Assembly: GCA_034435635.1 (NCBI GenBank)
Contig: DAOTWY010000031.1
Span: forward strand, 1-58,816
Reading direction: 5' to 3'
DNA length: 58,816 nucleotides
DNA from: DAOTWY01 sp003696565
GTDB taxonomy: Bacteria > Chloroflexota > Anaerolineae > Aggregatilineales > Phototrophicaceae
A program made the position numbers and the translations under genes. Of this stretch, positions 34,635-43,978 are shown piece by piece. The notes below the pieces were generated by a model. The model was not told the DNA's origin, searched no databases, and saw nothing but the letters and a program-made list of their open reading frames with translations. Positions within the stretch are counted from its first letter, which is position 1; every line of letters starts with the position of its first letter.

Positions 34635-36272
34635 TCATCTATCTAAATCAACCGCCAACGTCCCCAATGCATCATATTCACCAAACAAAACACCGCATGT
34701 TGTCGTAATAGCAGGGTCTTGTGGACCGTATGTAACAATGTATCCAGAGACATCCGGGTAAGCTAGTAAATCATAAGGAGATCGTAACGCGACAGCAACA
34801 GTTTTTTGTTGTGGCAATGCCCGTACCAATGGCGGCACATTAACATACTCATCAACATTGCGTGTAAAAACAATCACAACATCCACCAAAGAAGCGATTC
34901 TTTCAGCCGCTTGAATATCCGCCTCAGAAGGTGAATCTGGAATACTCAACCAGTGAATATCATCACGATAAGTGCCACATACACGTTGAATAGAAATTCG
35001 TTGCCCAGGATAGATAATCGCAACAGATTGCTCCGCATCAATTGGCAACAGATCATGATGATCAAACGCAACAGTTACACCGGCACGGAACATTCGCTCC
35101 ACCAATGCCAAATTACCACTCAAATCAATGCGCTCATCAACAGTATCCGGCTCTAATGGTAACCAGTTCATCACACCATAGCGCATTTTAGCGTGCAAAA
35201 TGCGGCGAACAGAATCATCAATCCGTTCTTCATCTAATTCACCAGATCGTACTGCATCCACCAAAAACTGCATCACCGCCATCTGGCGCACTTCGCTAAT
35301 CCCAGGGCTATATACCAGCATATCTACCCCGGCATTGATTGCCATCAACGCCGCTTCTTCATCTGTATATATTGTGTCAATTGCATCCATATCCAACGCA
35401 TCGGTGATAATTAAGCCATCATAGCCCATCGTGTCCCGCAATATACCCGTCACGATGTTGTGAGATAGCGAAGCCGGTAATGGCTCAGGATCAAACGCCG
35501 GAAACCAAATATGGGCGACCATAATAGCCCCTGTTTGTGCCTCAATTGCCGCTGCAAAAGGGCGCAATTCCGTTGATTCAAGCCGTGTCAGATCGTGATA
35601 AATAACCGGCAATGTAACATGAGAGTCTTCCCCCGTATCACCATGTCCAGGGAAATGTTTAGTCGTTGTCATCACGCCAGCCTCTTGGGAGCCAGCAATA
35701 TAGCCCTGTAACATCACAGAAACCAATTCTGGCTCTGACCCTGGTGAACGCCGCCCAATAATTGGATTGTCCAGATTAGTGTCCAGGTCAGCAACCGGTG
35801 CCAGGTTCATATTGATACCAACAGCACGTAGTTCTAACGCCATCGCACGCCCAACATCATAGGCTAATGCAGGATCATTGGCAGCTGTCAGAAGCGACAT
35901 GGGGGGCCATTCTGTAAAGCCATCTCGTAACCGTGCAATCCACCCCCCTTCTTGATCAACCGCAATAAAAAGCGGTATTCCCCCCGCTTCGGTAATCGTT
36001 TGCTGATAACTATTGGTCAATTGCGTAATTTGAGCCGGCGTATTGATGTTACTTGGAAATAACACCACACCGCCAGGTTGCCATGTTTGTAGCATCTCCT
36101 GCCCAACATATGTTAACGACTCACCATACATACTTACCATAAATAACTGTGCAACTTTGTGTTCAAGCGTCATGCTTGATAACAACGTGTCGATGAGGTC
36201 ATCTTGTGCATCTACCTGTTGCCAACATAAACTGAAACACATCAACAAAACCAGAATATAACGATATATCAT
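34635..36272 (-). CDS. Secreted glycoside hydrolase family 3, NagZ-like beta-N-acetylglucosaminidase
   Basis: 545 residues with a signal peptide (about 1-22, cleavage after VDA). The GH3 TIM barrel contains GGVVLFPSNI, VDQEGGWIARL, and the NagZ hallmark KHFPGHGDTGEDSH (205-218) with the Asp216-His218 acid/base dyad. The nucleophile is Asp291 in IITDALDMDAI. This motif set belongs to enzymes that remove GlcNAc from muropeptides or chitooligosaccharides. A second, C-terminal alpha/beta domain fills about 380-545, as in Gram-positive-type two-domain NagZ. It follows the unknown 36274 gene by one base on the same strand and probably acts in wall recycling outside the membrane. Confidence 0.92.
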   Translation of the reverse strand: MIYRYILVLLMCFSLCWQQVDAQDDLIDTLLSSMTLEHKVAQLFMVSMYGESLTYVGQEMLQTWQPGGVVLFPSNINTPAQITQLTNSYQQTITEAGGIPLFIAVDQEGGWIARLRDGFTEWPPMSLLTAANDPALAYDVGRAMALELRAVGINMNLAPVADLDTNLDNPIIGRRSPGSEPELVSVMLQGYIAGSQEAGVMTTTKHFPGHGDTGEDSHVTLPVIYHDLTRLESTELRPFAAAIEAQTGAIMVAHIWFPAFDPEPLPASLSHNIVTGILRDTMGYDGLIITDALDMDAIDTIYTDEEAALMAINAGVDMLVYSPGISEVRQMAVMQFLVDAVRSGELDEERIDDSVRRILHAKMRYGVMNWLPLEPDTVDERIDLSGNLALVERMFRAGVTVAFDHHDLLPIDAEQSVAIIYPGQRISIQRVCGTYRDDIHWLSIPDSPSEADIQAAERIASLVDVVIVFTRNVDEYVNVPPLVRALPQQKTVAVALRSPYDLLAYPDVSGYIVTYGPQDPAITTTCGVLFGEYDALGTLAVDLDR

Positions 36273-36273
36273 A

Positions 36274-36771
36274 TTATATCCGCTCTGTCATATAGAGTTT
36301 AAAAGCATCATCAAAGCGAGTAATCCAATTCGGTGGAAAAAAATATGGGCTTAGGCGGACGGTAATACGTGGATCAAGCAGACGCATCATACGAAAAAAT
36401 TCAAACAGGGTAATTAATCTCATTGGGTTCCAGCTGATTCCAGGGGCATAGTTAATCGTGATAAACCCAGGCTCTTCGAAGAAAAAAACCAACTCAGGGA
36501 TCGTGCAATGTGCTATCATGACCTCACCACCAATTGCACCAATAAGTTCTCCTGTGATAATACCTTCGATCAACCGCTTTGGAGATTGAATGAGTACAGG
36601 GTCTTCAGACATAAATGTACGGAATTCCGTATGAATACTGCGCGTGTTTTCTAACAAATATTCGACCAATCGTTTTGTCGCCAATAAAGACAAGTTCGCC
36701 ACATCCATTTCTGGATAAACTTCTTCACGAATATCAAAGACTGGTCCTAAATACTGCCATAAATCAATCAT
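36274..36771 (-). CDS. Protein of unknown function
   Basis: 165 residues from the ATG at 36771, preceded by AGGGA. A TTG five codons earlier is less likely. It overlaps the upstream Asp-box protein gene by 8 bases and ends one base before the GH3 start. The sequence is soluble, rich in Phe, Ile and Leu (ELVFFFEEPGFITINY, LITLFEFFRMMRLLDPR), with no signal peptide and no motif I recognise. Only its operon position can be stated. Confidence 0.75.
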   Translation of the reverse strand: MIDLWQYLGPVFDIREEVYPEMDVANLSLLATKRLVEYLLENTRSIHTEFRTFMSEDPVLIQSPKRLIEGIITGELIGAIGGEVMIAHCTIPELVFFFEEPGFITINYAPGISWNPMRLITLFEFFRMMRLLDPRITVRLSPYFFPPNWITRFDDAFKLYMTERI

Positions 36772-37447
36772 GTTGTTGTCCCTCAATGCGTTGCCAAGTT
36801 ACCCCAGCGTCTTGAGTATAGTAGATGACACGCTCGTTTTCCCATTTTCCATCAACGCGCCGTTCAAACTGGAGGATCATTTCGCCATCCCCTAACGGTT
36901 GAAGATGTTGATTACAGCTAAGAGACGGTTCTATAGCATAAGTATCAAACACCTGTTCCCAGGTTAACCCGCCATTATACGACATTAAGAAAAATTGCTG
37001 CTCACCATATTCTAATTGACGTTCCACTGGATAGTAAATAATCCGTATGTGATTATCCGGTGTAATAGGATACCGACAATTATCAATCGGTTGCCACACA
37101 CGTTCACGGTTAACTACAAACTGGAATGCACCATAAAATAACGTATTGATCGCTAACAATGTTACCAATGGGATCAACGTTGGAATTCGGCGTTGCTTCC
37201 ACAACACCCTTACAGCAATTATCAAACCAGCAAATATAACCACAACCAACGGGGAAAATATCATAGTGGAATCCAACAAACGGCTTGAAAGTGTATACAA
37301 TCCCCCTAACAGCAGTTTGAGCCATTGCTTTATATTCAGATACAACCCAAATGTCTGATAATGTGGATCACGGACTGTTAAACCAACCAAAAATGTGATA
37401 ATCAGCCCAATCCCCCAAGCCCACCAATATTGTTTGATCCAGCGCAT
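36764..37447 (-). CDS. Membrane protein with extracellular Asp-box (BNR-like) segment
   Basis: 227 residues. Three hydrophobic helices come first (WAWGIGLIITFLVGLTV, MIFSPLVVVIFAGLIIAVRV, LIPLVTLLAINTLFYGAF), then a region of about 110 residues with two Asp-box-like motifs, SYNGGLTWEQV and TQDAGVTWQRI, which cap beta-propeller blades in sialidases and BNR-repeat proteins. Two boxes are too few for a full propeller, so it may be a fragment fold or a partner for another protein. It starts two bases after the esterase-CapA stop and overlaps the next gene. Confidence 0.78.
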   Translation of the reverse strand: MRWIKQYWWAWGIGLIITFLVGLTVRDPHYQTFGLYLNIKQWLKLLLGGLYTLSSRLLDSTMIFSPLVVVIFAGLIIAVRVLWKQRRIPTLIPLVTLLAINTLFYGAFQFVVNRERVWQPIDNCRYPITPDNHIRIIYYPVERQLEYGEQQFFLMSYNGGLTWEQVFDTYAIEPSLSCNQHLQPLGDGEMILQFERRVDGKWENERVIYYTQDAGVTWQRIEGQQHD

Positions 37448-37448
37448 G

Positions 37449-39578
37449 TTATGATCCGTTCTGTATCAACACCAGAAAAAGAAAATTACGACGCTCATCA
37501 TCGGTCATTGGGCGTGGTCTACCCTGTTCCTCAATTATCCCGGTATACAAATCAACAAAAAGCAATCGCCCCTCATAAATAAACAACTGATCCATAAAAA
37601 AGCGCGTCCCAGCAAAAAATTGTTGATCAAAATATAAATTCCCTAAGCCGTAATGAATGAATGCCTCATCACCATCGTCCTGCACATAATAATCCACAGA
37701 TTGTGGAAAATGCGCCTGTGTGCCAATCACAACATCCGCACCATAAGATGCCACCGCCTGAAAATCAAAACGCTGTTGTGCAGTGGGCGCGTATTGATCA
37801 AACTCCCAATACTGCATGGATACAATCACCACATCATGATCTGCTTTAAGTGCTTGGATTGTATCTCGCAGCCAATTATGAGTACAAGTTGCTGCCCCTG
37901 GGCGCGGATTATTGGGGTTATCACTGGCAAGAGCCGTCTGCGGTCCTGCCCAATTACAGGCAAGCATGGCGATTTGATTACCATGATGATCAATCAGTAG
38001 CGGTGTTTCTGCTTCTGCCTGAGTAGCCCCACCGCCTAACGTCGCAATTCCATGATCACGATACCACTGTAACGTGTTCATATACGCCTCATGTCCATAA
38101 TCGTTGTTATGATTACCGGATAACTCCACAATATCCAAATCAAGCAACGTAAACAGGTCAAAATGCTCCTGTTTACTACAAAAGCTAAACCCTGTTAACG
38201 AATTGCAATCTGGTGCAAACGAAACTTCGTTGCTGGTATGAAAAAAATCTGCCTGTTGGACATAAGGCAAAATACCACTTGCTGCCCATTCCACACCTTT
38301 TTCATCTAGTATCGGAATCGTCTCCCGTGTTAATGCCGTAACACCACTCATCAACAATCGTGTTAAGCGATCTGGATAAAAATTCGGCGTATCAGACTCA
38401 AAAATAAAGGGATAGATTTCTAACTGGTCTAATGGGTGTAACTCATCAACATTTAAAACCCGATAACGTGAAATAATTTGATCAAATGGTAATAATGAGA
38501 ATAACGTTGTATCACGCCATAAAGCGTTATAAAGTGCATCATCCGGGATAACCCGTGTCCCCTCAGCAACCGGCACACCATAATGAGCAAATTCCGCCAT
38601 AACGCTTTCTGTGAGTATTAAGTTTGGCTCTAGCATCCCACCCCGAATTGCATTTAACTGCCCGAGTGTGATAGTGGCTTCCAAACTGTTGAACGCTACT
38701 ACAGGTAAAAATAACGCTTTCCCATAAGATAATGATTGTGTAGGTTGTGGTATCGGGGTAACAGTTGGTTGAATCAGAGGTGCTTCAACATACCACGTTG
38801 CTGCATAAAAATCGAGATAGTCACGAACATGCTGCCGCCAATAAGTATTATGATGTTGCCCTTCTGGAAAAACTTCATAACGATGCGCAATGCCCCGCTG
38901 AGTTAAGTGCTGACTCATCAACGCTAAGCCAGGTGCAGCATAATCATCTATACCATGATCTAGCATAATCCTAAGCGTTTCAATACCTGGTGCATTTAAT
39001 GCTAAATCAAGCGGGTTATATTCCGGCGGAGCATGATACCGGTCAAAAAAAGCACTATGCCCGCCCACTGCGCCAAACATCACCGGATAACGAAATGCCA
39101 AATGAAACGCCCAAAACCCGCCGCGTGAGATGCCGCCAATTGCACGGGTGGCGCGTGTCCCATTAATGCGATATTGACTCTCCACAAGGGGCATTAATTG
39201 GTTGATGAAAATTGCATCCCAAGAAGCACCATCAAAACGGTTTTCATTCGCAATCCAATTACCAAACGGCATCACAACAATCATTGGTGGCAATTCACCG
39301 TTGATAATCGCAGTATCAAGTATTTCTGTAATTCCCAAACGAATCCACTGGTTATCGTCTTCATTAGACCCATGCAATAAATAAAGCACGGGGTAACGTG
39401 TTGCGGTTGCCGTATAACAAGGAGGAGTATACACAGTGTAATACATCCGCGTCTGGATTGAATCAGCAACATAATCATGCCGCTGTATGGCACCTGTTGT
39501 TTCAGCACAAGTGTTTGACTGTGCCATCACATGAGTAAACACCGCCAAAATCAAACCCAATAAAATTGAAAGCCGCAT
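37449..39578 (-). CDS. Secreted esterase D-type hydrolase fused to CapA-like metallophosphatase domain
   Basis: 709 residues from the ATG at 39578, which follows AGGGTAG. The frame opens 17 codons earlier without a signal. A signal peptide spans about 1-20. Residues 25-260 form an esterase of the Fes/IroE/EstD group: YLLHGSNEDDNQW, nucleophile Ser151 in GGISRGGFWAF, and His in FPEGQHHNTYW. A Pro/Thr-rich linker follows (about 265-283). The rest resembles CapA/PgsA-type proteins: LMSGVTALTRET, the GNH motif in ELSGNHNNDYG, and GTQAHFPQSVDYY with HYGLGNLYFDQ. CapA proteins act in poly-gamma-glutamate capsule systems, but other capsule genes are absent here, so the role is open. Confidence 0.86.
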   Translation of the reverse strand: MRLSILLGLILAVFTHVMAQSNTCAETTGAIQRHDYVADSIQTRMYYTVYTPPCYTATATRYPVLYLLHGSNEDDNQWIRLGITEILDTAIINGELPPMIVVMPFGNWIANENRFDGASWDAIFINQLMPLVESQYRINGTRATRAIGGISRGGFWAFHLAFRYPVMFGAVGGHSAFFDRYHAPPEYNPLDLALNAPGIETLRIMLDHGIDDYAAPGLALMSQHLTQRGIAHRYEVFPEGQHHNTYWRQHVRDYLDFYAATWYVEAPLIQPTVTPIPQPTQSLSYGKALFLPVVAFNSLEATITLGQLNAIRGGMLEPNLILTESVMAEFAHYGVPVAEGTRVIPDDALYNALWRDTTLFSLLPFDQIISRYRVLNVDELHPLDQLEIYPFIFESDTPNFYPDRLTRLLMSGVTALTRETIPILDEKGVEWAASGILPYVQQADFFHTSNEVSFAPDCNSLTGFSFCSKQEHFDLFTLLDLDIVELSGNHNNDYGHEAYMNTLQWYRDHGIATLGGGATQAEAETPLLIDHHGNQIAMLACNWAGPQTALASDNPNNPRPGAATCTHNWLRDTIQALKADHDVVIVSMQYWEFDQYAPTAQQRFDFQAVASYGADVVIGTQAHFPQSVDYYVQDDGDEAFIHYGLGNLYFDQQFFAGTRFFMDQLFIYEGRLLFVDLYTGIIEEQGRPRPMTDDERRNFLFLVLIQNGS

Positions 39579-39647
39579 AACTACCCTAAAACAAAACCGA
39601 GCCGAATTTGGCCCGATTGTAAACGACAATTTAGTTTTGTGCAGTAT

Positions 39648-40511
39648 TTAACTTGATGCACGCTCACTGAGACGATACCCAACTCCACGCACATTAACAA
39701 TCATATCTGCATCTTTACGCACGGATTTCAGTTTACGCCGCAAATTGCTTATATGCGGGCGAATGACCTCACGCGCTTCTGTTTCATCAACAGAATAGCC
39801 ACGAACTTCCCGCACCAACTCATGACAAGGTACAACTCGCCCACGATGCGCCGCTAAATATAACAGTAGATCAAATTCCGTCGGTGTTAAATCAATGTCT
39901 TGGTCATCAACAGCAATCTGATATCGCCCAGGATAAACAGTCAACGGTCCAAGTTGCATCGTTTGGTTTCTCGTTTCGGGCAAAGCATCTACATAAGAAT
40001 CTTCATCACGTATGCTAACTGACACATCAACAACAGGTGTGGTGACTTCTACATCTGTGCGTGCTAATTCAAATACATCACTACGAATAGCATCTAATAA
40101 AGCCCGCCGCCGCTTTAGGTTTTGTGCGCGTTCTACCCCACGTGCAACACTCTGGCGGATGTCCTGATTAGAACTCGGCTTAATCAAATAGTCATGCGCT
40201 CCAAGCCGTAACGCCTCTACAGCAGTCCCCAAGCTAGCATAAGCCGTCATTAAAATAACGATCACGTCAGGGGATTCTTCTTTAATCAGACGCAACAACT
40301 CAACACCATCTAAACCTGGCATTCGAATATCAGTTAAAACCACATCGAACGGCTGCTTTTTTAGCAGTTCAAGTGCTTCTTCACCACTAGCCGCCTCACT
40401 GACAACATACCCCACCCGTTGCAGTGTTTTGCTAACAGAATAACGATTCGCACCTTCATCATCAACCACTAAAACATGCGCCGGCTCTTCAGTGTGTTGA
40501 TTGATTGCCAT
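39648..40511 (-). CDS. Response regulator with receiver and OmpR-type winged-helix output
   Basis: 287 residues. Receiver at 12-125 with Asp17-Asp18, phosphoacceptor Asp61 (LTDIRMPGLDG), Thr89 and Lys111. This half looks NtrC-like (DYLIKPSSNQD). A linker of about 60 residues leads to a winged-helix domain of the OmpR/PhoB type (TPTEFDLLLYLAAHRGRVV, ISNLRRKLKSV, NVRGVGYRL). It should bind DNA as a dimer upon phosphorylation. No sensor kinase is adjacent. The orphan kinase at 53858-56182 is one possible partner within the window. It is 69 bases upstream of the esterase-CapA gene on the same strand and could control that operon. Confidence 0.92.
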   Translation of the reverse strand: MAINQHTEEPAHVLVVDDEGANRYSVSKTLQRVGYVVSEAASGEEALELLKKQPFDVVLTDIRMPGLDGVELLRLIKEESPDVIVILMTAYASLGTAVEALRLGAHDYLIKPSSNQDIRQSVARGVERAQNLKRRRALLDAIRSDVFELARTDVEVTTPVVDVSVSIRDEDSYVDALPETRNQTMQLGPLTVYPGRYQIAVDDQDIDLTPTEFDLLLYLAAHRGRVVPCHELVREVRGYSVDETEAREVIRPHISNLRRKLKSVRKDADMIVNVRGVGYRLSERASS

Positions 40512-40586
40512 GTTTCACCATCCGTTTATTATTTACTAATTCTTTCTCAAGCATAACTTATTGTAACTATTTTAGCAAGCATTACG

Positions 40587-41915
40587 TTAAAGATAATTAA
40601 CATAAAAATAAGCTTGATGGAAATTAGTATCAAGAGGTGTTACAAATACAATCCATGTTTTTTGCCAAAATAATGCTAAAATTTGTTGATGGATCGCTAA
40701 ACAAGGAACATGATCTCGAATTTGACGCGGCACTTTATGGTTAATTAACCAATCCTTGAGTTTCTGCCGCCCTACCCCTGGTAAAATCAACCAATCTCCT
40801 GGCAATCTGCCTCGCAATTTCAAATCAGGATAGAGTGGCAGTTTGATATATGGCTTATCTTCCCCTGGCGGATCAACCTGACACACTAACGTCCAATTCA
40901 ACTGTGGATATTCTCCATAAGATATAATTTCCGCCTCAGTTTGTAACAATATCTCATTTTCCCTAAACCAATCATGCAAACGCACTTGTGTACCGAATAA
41001 AAGCATATCATAATCAATCCACAGCTGTACCCCACCTGGGAATTGCCACACCGCACCAACATCACCACACACTGCTAGCTCACATGCTGCCAAAATATGA
41101 TCATAGTTTGTTTCATCACCACTTAAATTTGCTATCAATCGCCGCTGCATTGCTGGATGCAAAGCACGGAATCGATTACGATCAAATTGCCAAATCCCAG
41201 TCTGTTCTAATAAATACGGCTGTACTTCCCGTTGATATGCCAATATTAAGTAATCATCATCTACCTGGGAAATTTCTGCTAATCGCCCAAGTGCTTGTTC
41301 CACCTGAGGATTAAATTCTCCCAACATCGGTAGAAGAACATGCCGCACCTTGTTCCGTATGAGCGTTATATCATCGTTGGTAGGATCATGACGTGGTTGC
41401 AAATTATGCGCAGTACAATAATCTAGCAATTCTGACCGGCTGGTAAACAACAATGGACGCACTAAGGTTAAATCTGGCGCAAACGGCAACGGTGATTCTA
41501 GTCGCATTCCACCAATTCCATGTGTACCCGTTCCCCGTAAGATATTGAGCAATACCGTCTCCGCTTGGTCATTCAAATGATGTGCGGTAACAACTCGTTT
41601 AGCCCCAATCTTATAGGCGACATCACGCAAGAATTGATAACGTGCTTGCCGAGCAGCGGTTTCCACGCCTAGTTGCTCCTTATCCATAATTTGAGGAACA
41701 TCAACTGTTCCCGATATCACAGGGACATTCAGTTGTTCAGCAATACCTATGACATATTGCACATCATAGTGCGCATCATCACGAAGTTGGTGATTAAGTG
41801 TTGCCACATGCAATTGGATTTTCAACTTTTGTTGCCAACTCCGTAACATATGCAGCAGTGCCAGGGAGTCCGCCCCGCCAGAAACCGCAACAACCACCTG
41901 TTGATTTGGTGGCAA
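40587..41915 (-). CDS. tilS: tRNA(Ile)-lysidine synthetase
   Basis: 442 residues from the TTG at 41915. TilS adds lysine to C34 of tRNA-Ile(CAU), letting it read AUA. The PP-loop VAVSGGADSLALLHML lies only 8 residues from this start, then VATLNHQLRDDA, VVTAHHLNDQAETVLLNILRGTG and the C-terminal TilS domain (LPGDWLILPGVGRQKLKDWLINHKVP). The frame is open for about 38 codons upstream with no ATG, GTG or TTG, and it encodes KKVLSTIQQFNLLPPNQQ, which looks like the N-terminal helix of homologues. Translation may begin at an ATC (41954-41952) placed 7 bases after AAAGGA. It is divergent from mreB. Confidence 0.92.
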   Translation of the reverse strand: MPPNQQVVVAVSGGADSLALLHMLRSWQQKLKIQLHVATLNHQLRDDAHYDVQYVIGIAEQLNVPVISGTVDVPQIMDKEQLGVETAARQARYQFLRDVAYKIGAKRVVTAHHLNDQAETVLLNILRGTGTHGIGGMRLESPLPFAPDLTLVRPLLFTSRSELLDYCTAHNLQPRHDPTNDDITLIRNKVRHVLLPMLGEFNPQVEQALGRLAEISQVDDDYLILAYQREVQPYLLEQTGIWQFDRNRFRALHPAMQRRLIANLSGDETNYDHILAACELAVCGDVGAVWQFPGGVQLWIDYDMLLFGTQVRLHDWFRENEILLQTEAEIISYGEYPQLNWTLVCQVDPPGEDKPYIKLPLYPDLKLRGRLPGDWLILPGVGRQKLKDWLINHKVPRQIRDHVPCLAIHQQILALFWQKTWIVFVTPLDTNFHQAYFYVNYL

Positions 41916-42004
41916 AAGATTAAATTGTTGGATGGTAGAAAGTACCTTCTTGATGGTATTATCCTTTACGCAATGTTGATTTAATGCGATTATAGCCGAA
42001 ATTG

Positions 42005-42013
42005 TGGTATACT
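42005..42013 (+). promoter_or_regulatory. Extended -10 promoter of the mre operon
   Basis: TGG directly followed by TATACT gives a TGnTATACT element 32 bases upstream of the mreB GTG. No good -35 is seen at 17 bases. This is the only strong candidate between the divergent tilS and mreB genes. Confidence 0.45.
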
Positions 42014-42045
42014 TTCGGCTTGCCAGGCATTAGGAGCGATTATTC

Positions 42046-43107
42046 GTGTTAAGCCCATTAGATTATTTTCTTGGCTTATTTTCACTCGACATCGGAATTG
42101 ATCTGGGCACAGCCAACACCCTGGTGTATGTGCGTGGAAAAGGTATCGTTATCAATGAGCCGTCTTTTGTGGCGGTAGAAAAGAAATCAGGTCGTCCACG
42201 TGAAGTTGGTGCGCGGGCAAAAGAGATGTGGAGTAAAAATCCAAAAGACATTATGATCGTGCGCCCACTGCGTGACGGTGTGATTAGTGACTTTGAAATT
42301 ACCGAAGCTATGCTCGATCATCTTATCCGAAAAGCACATGAGCATAGTTGGGTGCCCATTCCCCGCCCGCGTGTGGTGATCGGTATTCCTAGCGGTGTGA
42401 CTGAGGTAGAAAAACGAGCAGTCTATGAAGCTGCACTTGCCGCTGGTGCTAATCGTGTCTACCTTATTGAAGAACCCGTTGCAGCGGCGATCGGTGCGGG
42501 CTTACCTGTGACCGAAACACGCGGCAGTATGATTGTTGATATTGGCGGTGGCACAACAGAAATCGCCATTTTTTCATTAGGGGGCATTGTCATCAGTCGT
42601 TCTATCCGCGTAGCAGGTGATGAAATGGACGAGGACATTGTCCAATATATGCGTACTAAACATAATTTGTTGATTGGTGAACCAACTGCTGAGCGCGTAA
42701 AAATGGATATCGGCTCAGCATATCCACTTCCACAAGAGCGCACCATGTCCGTTAAAGGGCGTAATCTTGTAACCGGTCTCCCGGCAGCTATTGACATCAG
42801 CTCAATTGAACTACGCGAAGCCATTGCTGGCTCCGTTGATATTCTCGTAGATACGGTCAAGGATGCGCTGGATGACACCCCTCCGGAATTAGTTGCAGAC
42901 CTGATGGAAAGTGGTATTTGCATGGCAGGGGGTGGCAGTCTGCTTAAAGGTTTAGCAGAACGCATGACAGATGAAGTCAACATGCCTGTTTATGTGGCAG
43001 ATGACCCAATGACCTGTGTAGCACGCGGTGCCGGGCGCGTCTTAGAAGACTACAACAACTTACGGCGGTTGCTTGTTGGTACAGAACGCGGCAGTACCTG
43101 GCATTAG
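42046..43107 (+). CDS. mreB: Rod shape-determining protein MreB
   Basis: 353 residues, slightly longer than most MreB through an N-terminal stretch. Bacterial actin that forms membrane-bound filaments directing lateral wall synthesis. The phosphate-1 loop IGIDLGTANTLVYV, the core GIPSGVTEVEKRAVYEAA, the phosphate-2 loop MIVDIGGGTTEIAIFS and the adenosine motif GICMAGGGSLLKGLAERM are all intact. The start is GTG with TAGGAG upstream. It opens the mreBCD-mrdA-minCDE-rodA cluster and lies 16 bases before mreC. Confidence 0.97.
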   Translation: MLSPLDYFLGLFSLDIGIDLGTANTLVYVRGKGIVINEPSFVAVEKKSGRPREVGARAKEMWSKNPKDIMIVRPLRDGVISDFEITEAMLDHLIRKAHEHSWVPIPRPRVVIGIPSGVTEVEKRAVYEAALAAGANRVYLIEEPVAAAIGAGLPVTETRGSMIVDIGGGTTEIAIFSLGGIVISRSIRVAGDEMDEDIVQYMRTKHNLLIGEPTAERVKMDIGSAYPLPQERTMSVKGRNLVTGLPAAIDISSIELREAIAGSVDILVDTVKDALDDTPPELVADLMESGICMAGGGSLLKGLAERMTDEVNMPVYVADDPMTCVARGAGRVLEDYNNLRRLLVGTERGSTWH

Positions 43108-43123
43108 ATGAGGGTTATCGTCT

Positions 43124-43975
43124 ATGCGACGTAGAATGCGTTCTAATCGTTTTATATTTTTTCTCGTTTGTATGTTCGCTTGTGGCTGTTTAATTATTAC
43201 CAGTGCCGCAGGATCGTTAGCCGGTATAGAAGGATTTGCCGGCACCCCTTTAAACATCCTTTCCGGCATTTTTACTGATGTAACACAAGGGTTAGATAAC
43301 CTTGTCAGTGATCTACGTGAAATTCAACGTTTACGCGCGCGCAATGCTGAATTGGAAGAAGCCCTTGCGCGTTCCCAGGCAGAACTTGTTGAGCTACGTG
43401 AAATCGCTAGTGATGCCCAGCGGCTTGCTGCCCTGCTAGATTATACAAACACCTTCACCAACCAAGAGACTATCGTTGCAGAGGTCATCAGTTATGACCC
43501 CAACGCCTTATTTAAAACGATCGTCATTAATAAAGGCTCGCGCGATGGTATTGCCCCAGGTATGCCAGTTGTTACTGATCAAGGGCTAGTGGGACGTGTT
43601 ATTGATGTGACTTCTAACGCGGCTCGTGTCCTGTTAATCATTGACCCTAGTAGTTATGTCAGTGCCCGCTTACAAACAACACGCGCCCAAGGTAGTGTCC
43701 GCGGGCAACTAACGGGTAATCTAGAGATGATTATGATCCCCCTAGATGCTGAAGTGCAGGAAGGGGATATTGTGATTACGTCTGGATTAGGTGGCAATTT
43801 CCCGCCAGATATTCCAATTGGACAAGTGACCAGTAAGCGACAATTTGAATTTGAACTTAATCAGGTTGCACAAATTCGCAGCTTAATTAATTTTGATACA
43901 CTAGAGTTTGTATTAGTCGTCACCAGCTTTGAACCAGTTGATCTATCTGTATTTGAAGAACCAGAAGAGGAATAA
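43124..43975 (+). CDS. mreC: Rod shape-determining protein MreC
   Basis: 283 residues: a short basic cytosolic tail, one transmembrane helix (FIFFLVCMFACGCLIITSAAG), a coiled coil (about 60-105, LRARNAELEEALARSQAELVELRE) and the paired beta-barrel periplasmic domain with VISYDPNALFKTIVINKGSRDGIAPGMPVV, GLVGRVIDVTSNAARVLLIIDPSS and GDIVITSGLGGNFPPDIPIGQV. MreC links MreB inside to PBP2 and RodA. It starts with ATG and ends 3 bases before mreD. Confidence 0.96.
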   Translation: MRRRMRSNRFIFFLVCMFACGCLIITSAAGSLAGIEGFAGTPLNILSGIFTDVTQGLDNLVSDLREIQRLRARNAELEEALARSQAELVELREIASDAQRLAALLDYTNTFTNQETIVAEVISYDPNALFKTIVINKGSRDGIAPGMPVVTDQGLVGRVIDVTSNAARVLLIIDPSSYVSARLQTTRAQGSVRGQLTGNLEMIMIPLDAEVQEGDIVITSGLGGNFPPDIPIGQVTSKRQFEFELNQVAQIRSLINFDTLEFVLVVTSFEPVDLSVFEEPEEE

Positions 43976-43978
43976 CCT

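Noticed and set aside
34953..35156. Short frames antisense to the GH3 gene and many similar 60-90 codon frames elsewhere
   Set aside because: All lie inside confident genes in other frames and lack start signals.
42459..42983. Open frame of 174 codons antisense to mreB
   Set aside because: Shadow of the strongly conserved mreB sequence. Ser/Pro/Thr-rich with no family resemblance.
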